Shown piece by piece: positions 13,654-14,148 of a DNA stretch of 14,148 nucleotides; within the stretch, counting starts at the first letter, position 1; the number at the start of each line of letters is the position of its first letter. The stretch covers positions 1-14,148 of the forward strand of contig JALQZL010000032.1 of assembly GCA_023258355.1 (NCBI GenBank), written 5' to 3'. Position numbers and translations under genes: made by a program. Source of the stretch: Wenzhouxiangellaceae bacterium (GTDB lineage Bacteria; Pseudomonadota; Gammaproteobacteria; Xanthomonadales; Wenzhouxiangellaceae). The notes under the pieces are model-generated. The model saw only the letters and a list, made by a program, of their open reading frames with translations. It was not told where the DNA came from and searched no databases.

Positions 13654-14148
13654 TTATTCTTGAGGCAAATGCGCCTTTTTGTCTTTCCACCGACATAAAT
13701 CGATGACTGGACAATGCGCGCAGTCTGGATTTCTTGCCTTACAGGTGTACCGACCATGCAAGATGAGCCAATGGTGGGCATTGAGCAAATATTGCGCAGG
13801 CGTTCGCTTGAGCAGGGCCTTTTCAACGGCCAGTGGCGTTGTGCCGGGCGCAAGCCCCGTCCTGTTCGAGACGCGGAAGATATGTGTATCGACAGCCATG
13901 GTGGGTTGGCCAAACGCAGTATTGAGAACGACATTGGCTGTTTTTCGGCCAACGCCAGGCAGTGCTTCAAGCGCCTGACGATCATCAGGAACCTCGCCTG
14001 CATATTCTTCTATGAGTATTTGGCAAGTCGCGATAATATTTTTTGCTTTGTTATTGAACAGGCCGATAGTCCGAATGTATTTTTTCAATCCCTCCACCCC
14101 GAGTGCCAGGATGGCCTCTGGTGTGTTAGCGACTTTAAAAAGCTTATC
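13654..14148 (-). CDS. nth: Endonuclease III (partial, 5' end outside the window)
   Basis: DNA glycosylase/AP lyase that removes oxidised pyrimidines in base excision repair. The frame is open to the window edge, and the residues before an internal GTG at 14097 (KVANTPEAILALGVEG) align with E. coli Nth, so the true start lies beyond base 14148. Visible parts are the helix-hairpin-helix LPGVGRKTANVV with the catalytic lysine (E. coli K120), AVDTHIFRV with the catalytic aspartate (E. coli D138), and the [4Fe-4S] cluster loop with the C-x6-C-x2-C-x5-C spacing at the C-terminus. The end KDKKAHLPQE is slightly longer than in E. coli. About 165 codons are present. Confidence 0.96.
   Translation of the reverse strand, partial: DKLFKVANTPEAILALGVEGLKKYIRTIGLFNNKAKNIIATCQILIEEYAGEVPDDRQALEALPGVGRKTANVVLNTAFGQPTMAVDTHIFRVSNRTGLAPGTTPLAVEKALLKRTPAQYLLNAHHWLILHGRYTCKARNPDCAHCPVIDLCRWKDKKAHLPQE

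Noticed and set aside
13596..14003. Minus-strand 135-codon open frame overlapping nth
   Set aside because: The other frame encodes the full endonuclease III helix-hairpin-helix and cluster motifs; this one has no recognisable features.

Overview
The window looks like an ordinary chromosomal segment of a gammaproteobacterium with roughly 50% GC. The evidence is a DEDDh exonuclease of the RNase T type (a family largely confined to Gammaproteobacteria), RNase D, a separate purE-purK pair, Fe-type superoxide dismutase and endonuclease III. The genus cannot be named from sequence alone. Genes are tightly packed, no gap exceeds about 120 bases between genes, and there are no insertion sequences, integrases, CRISPR arrays or prophage genes. 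Two genes are cut by the window edges: an RND efflux permease on the left and nth on the right.

Layout from left to right: the 3' end of an RND inner-membrane permease (+); tRNA-Arg(CCU) (-) and rnd (-); an exported formylglycine-generating-enzyme-like protein (+) overlapping a cation diffusion facilitator gene (+); tRNA-Leu(CAA) (-); a cysteine dioxygenase gene (-) that overlaps the end of a MetX-family serine/homoserine O-acyltransferase gene (-); a divergent iron-sulfur bacterial cryptochrome/photolyase (+); a small Trm112-like protein (-); purE-purK (+), whose end overlaps the end of a convergent ABC ATPase gene (-); argD (-) and sodB (-) upstream of that ATPase; then rnt (-) and nth (-, partial).

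Functional groupings. (1) Sulfur amino acid metabolism: a probable serine/homoserine acylation enzyme is translationally linked to a cysteine dioxygenase, putting a likely step of cysteine or methionine synthesis beside a cysteine-oxidising step. (2) Purines: PurK and PurE convert AIR to CAIR by the two-step bacterial route. (3) Oxidative and DNA damage: SodB, the FeS photolyase and Nth, all iron enzymes except that the photolyase also carries flavin. (4) RNA maturation: RNase D and RNase T, both tRNA 3'-end processing exonucleases, plus two tRNA genes. (5) Metal handling: a CDF transporter and an orphan ATPase resembling the ferric-iron importer FbpC.

No clear undescribed multi-gene system is visible. 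The best leads are the acyltransferase/cysteine dioxygenase pair, the exported FGE-like protein without the catalytic cysteines that is coupled to a CDF transporter with an extra C-terminal domain, and the unusual sodB-argD-ABC ATPase cluster.
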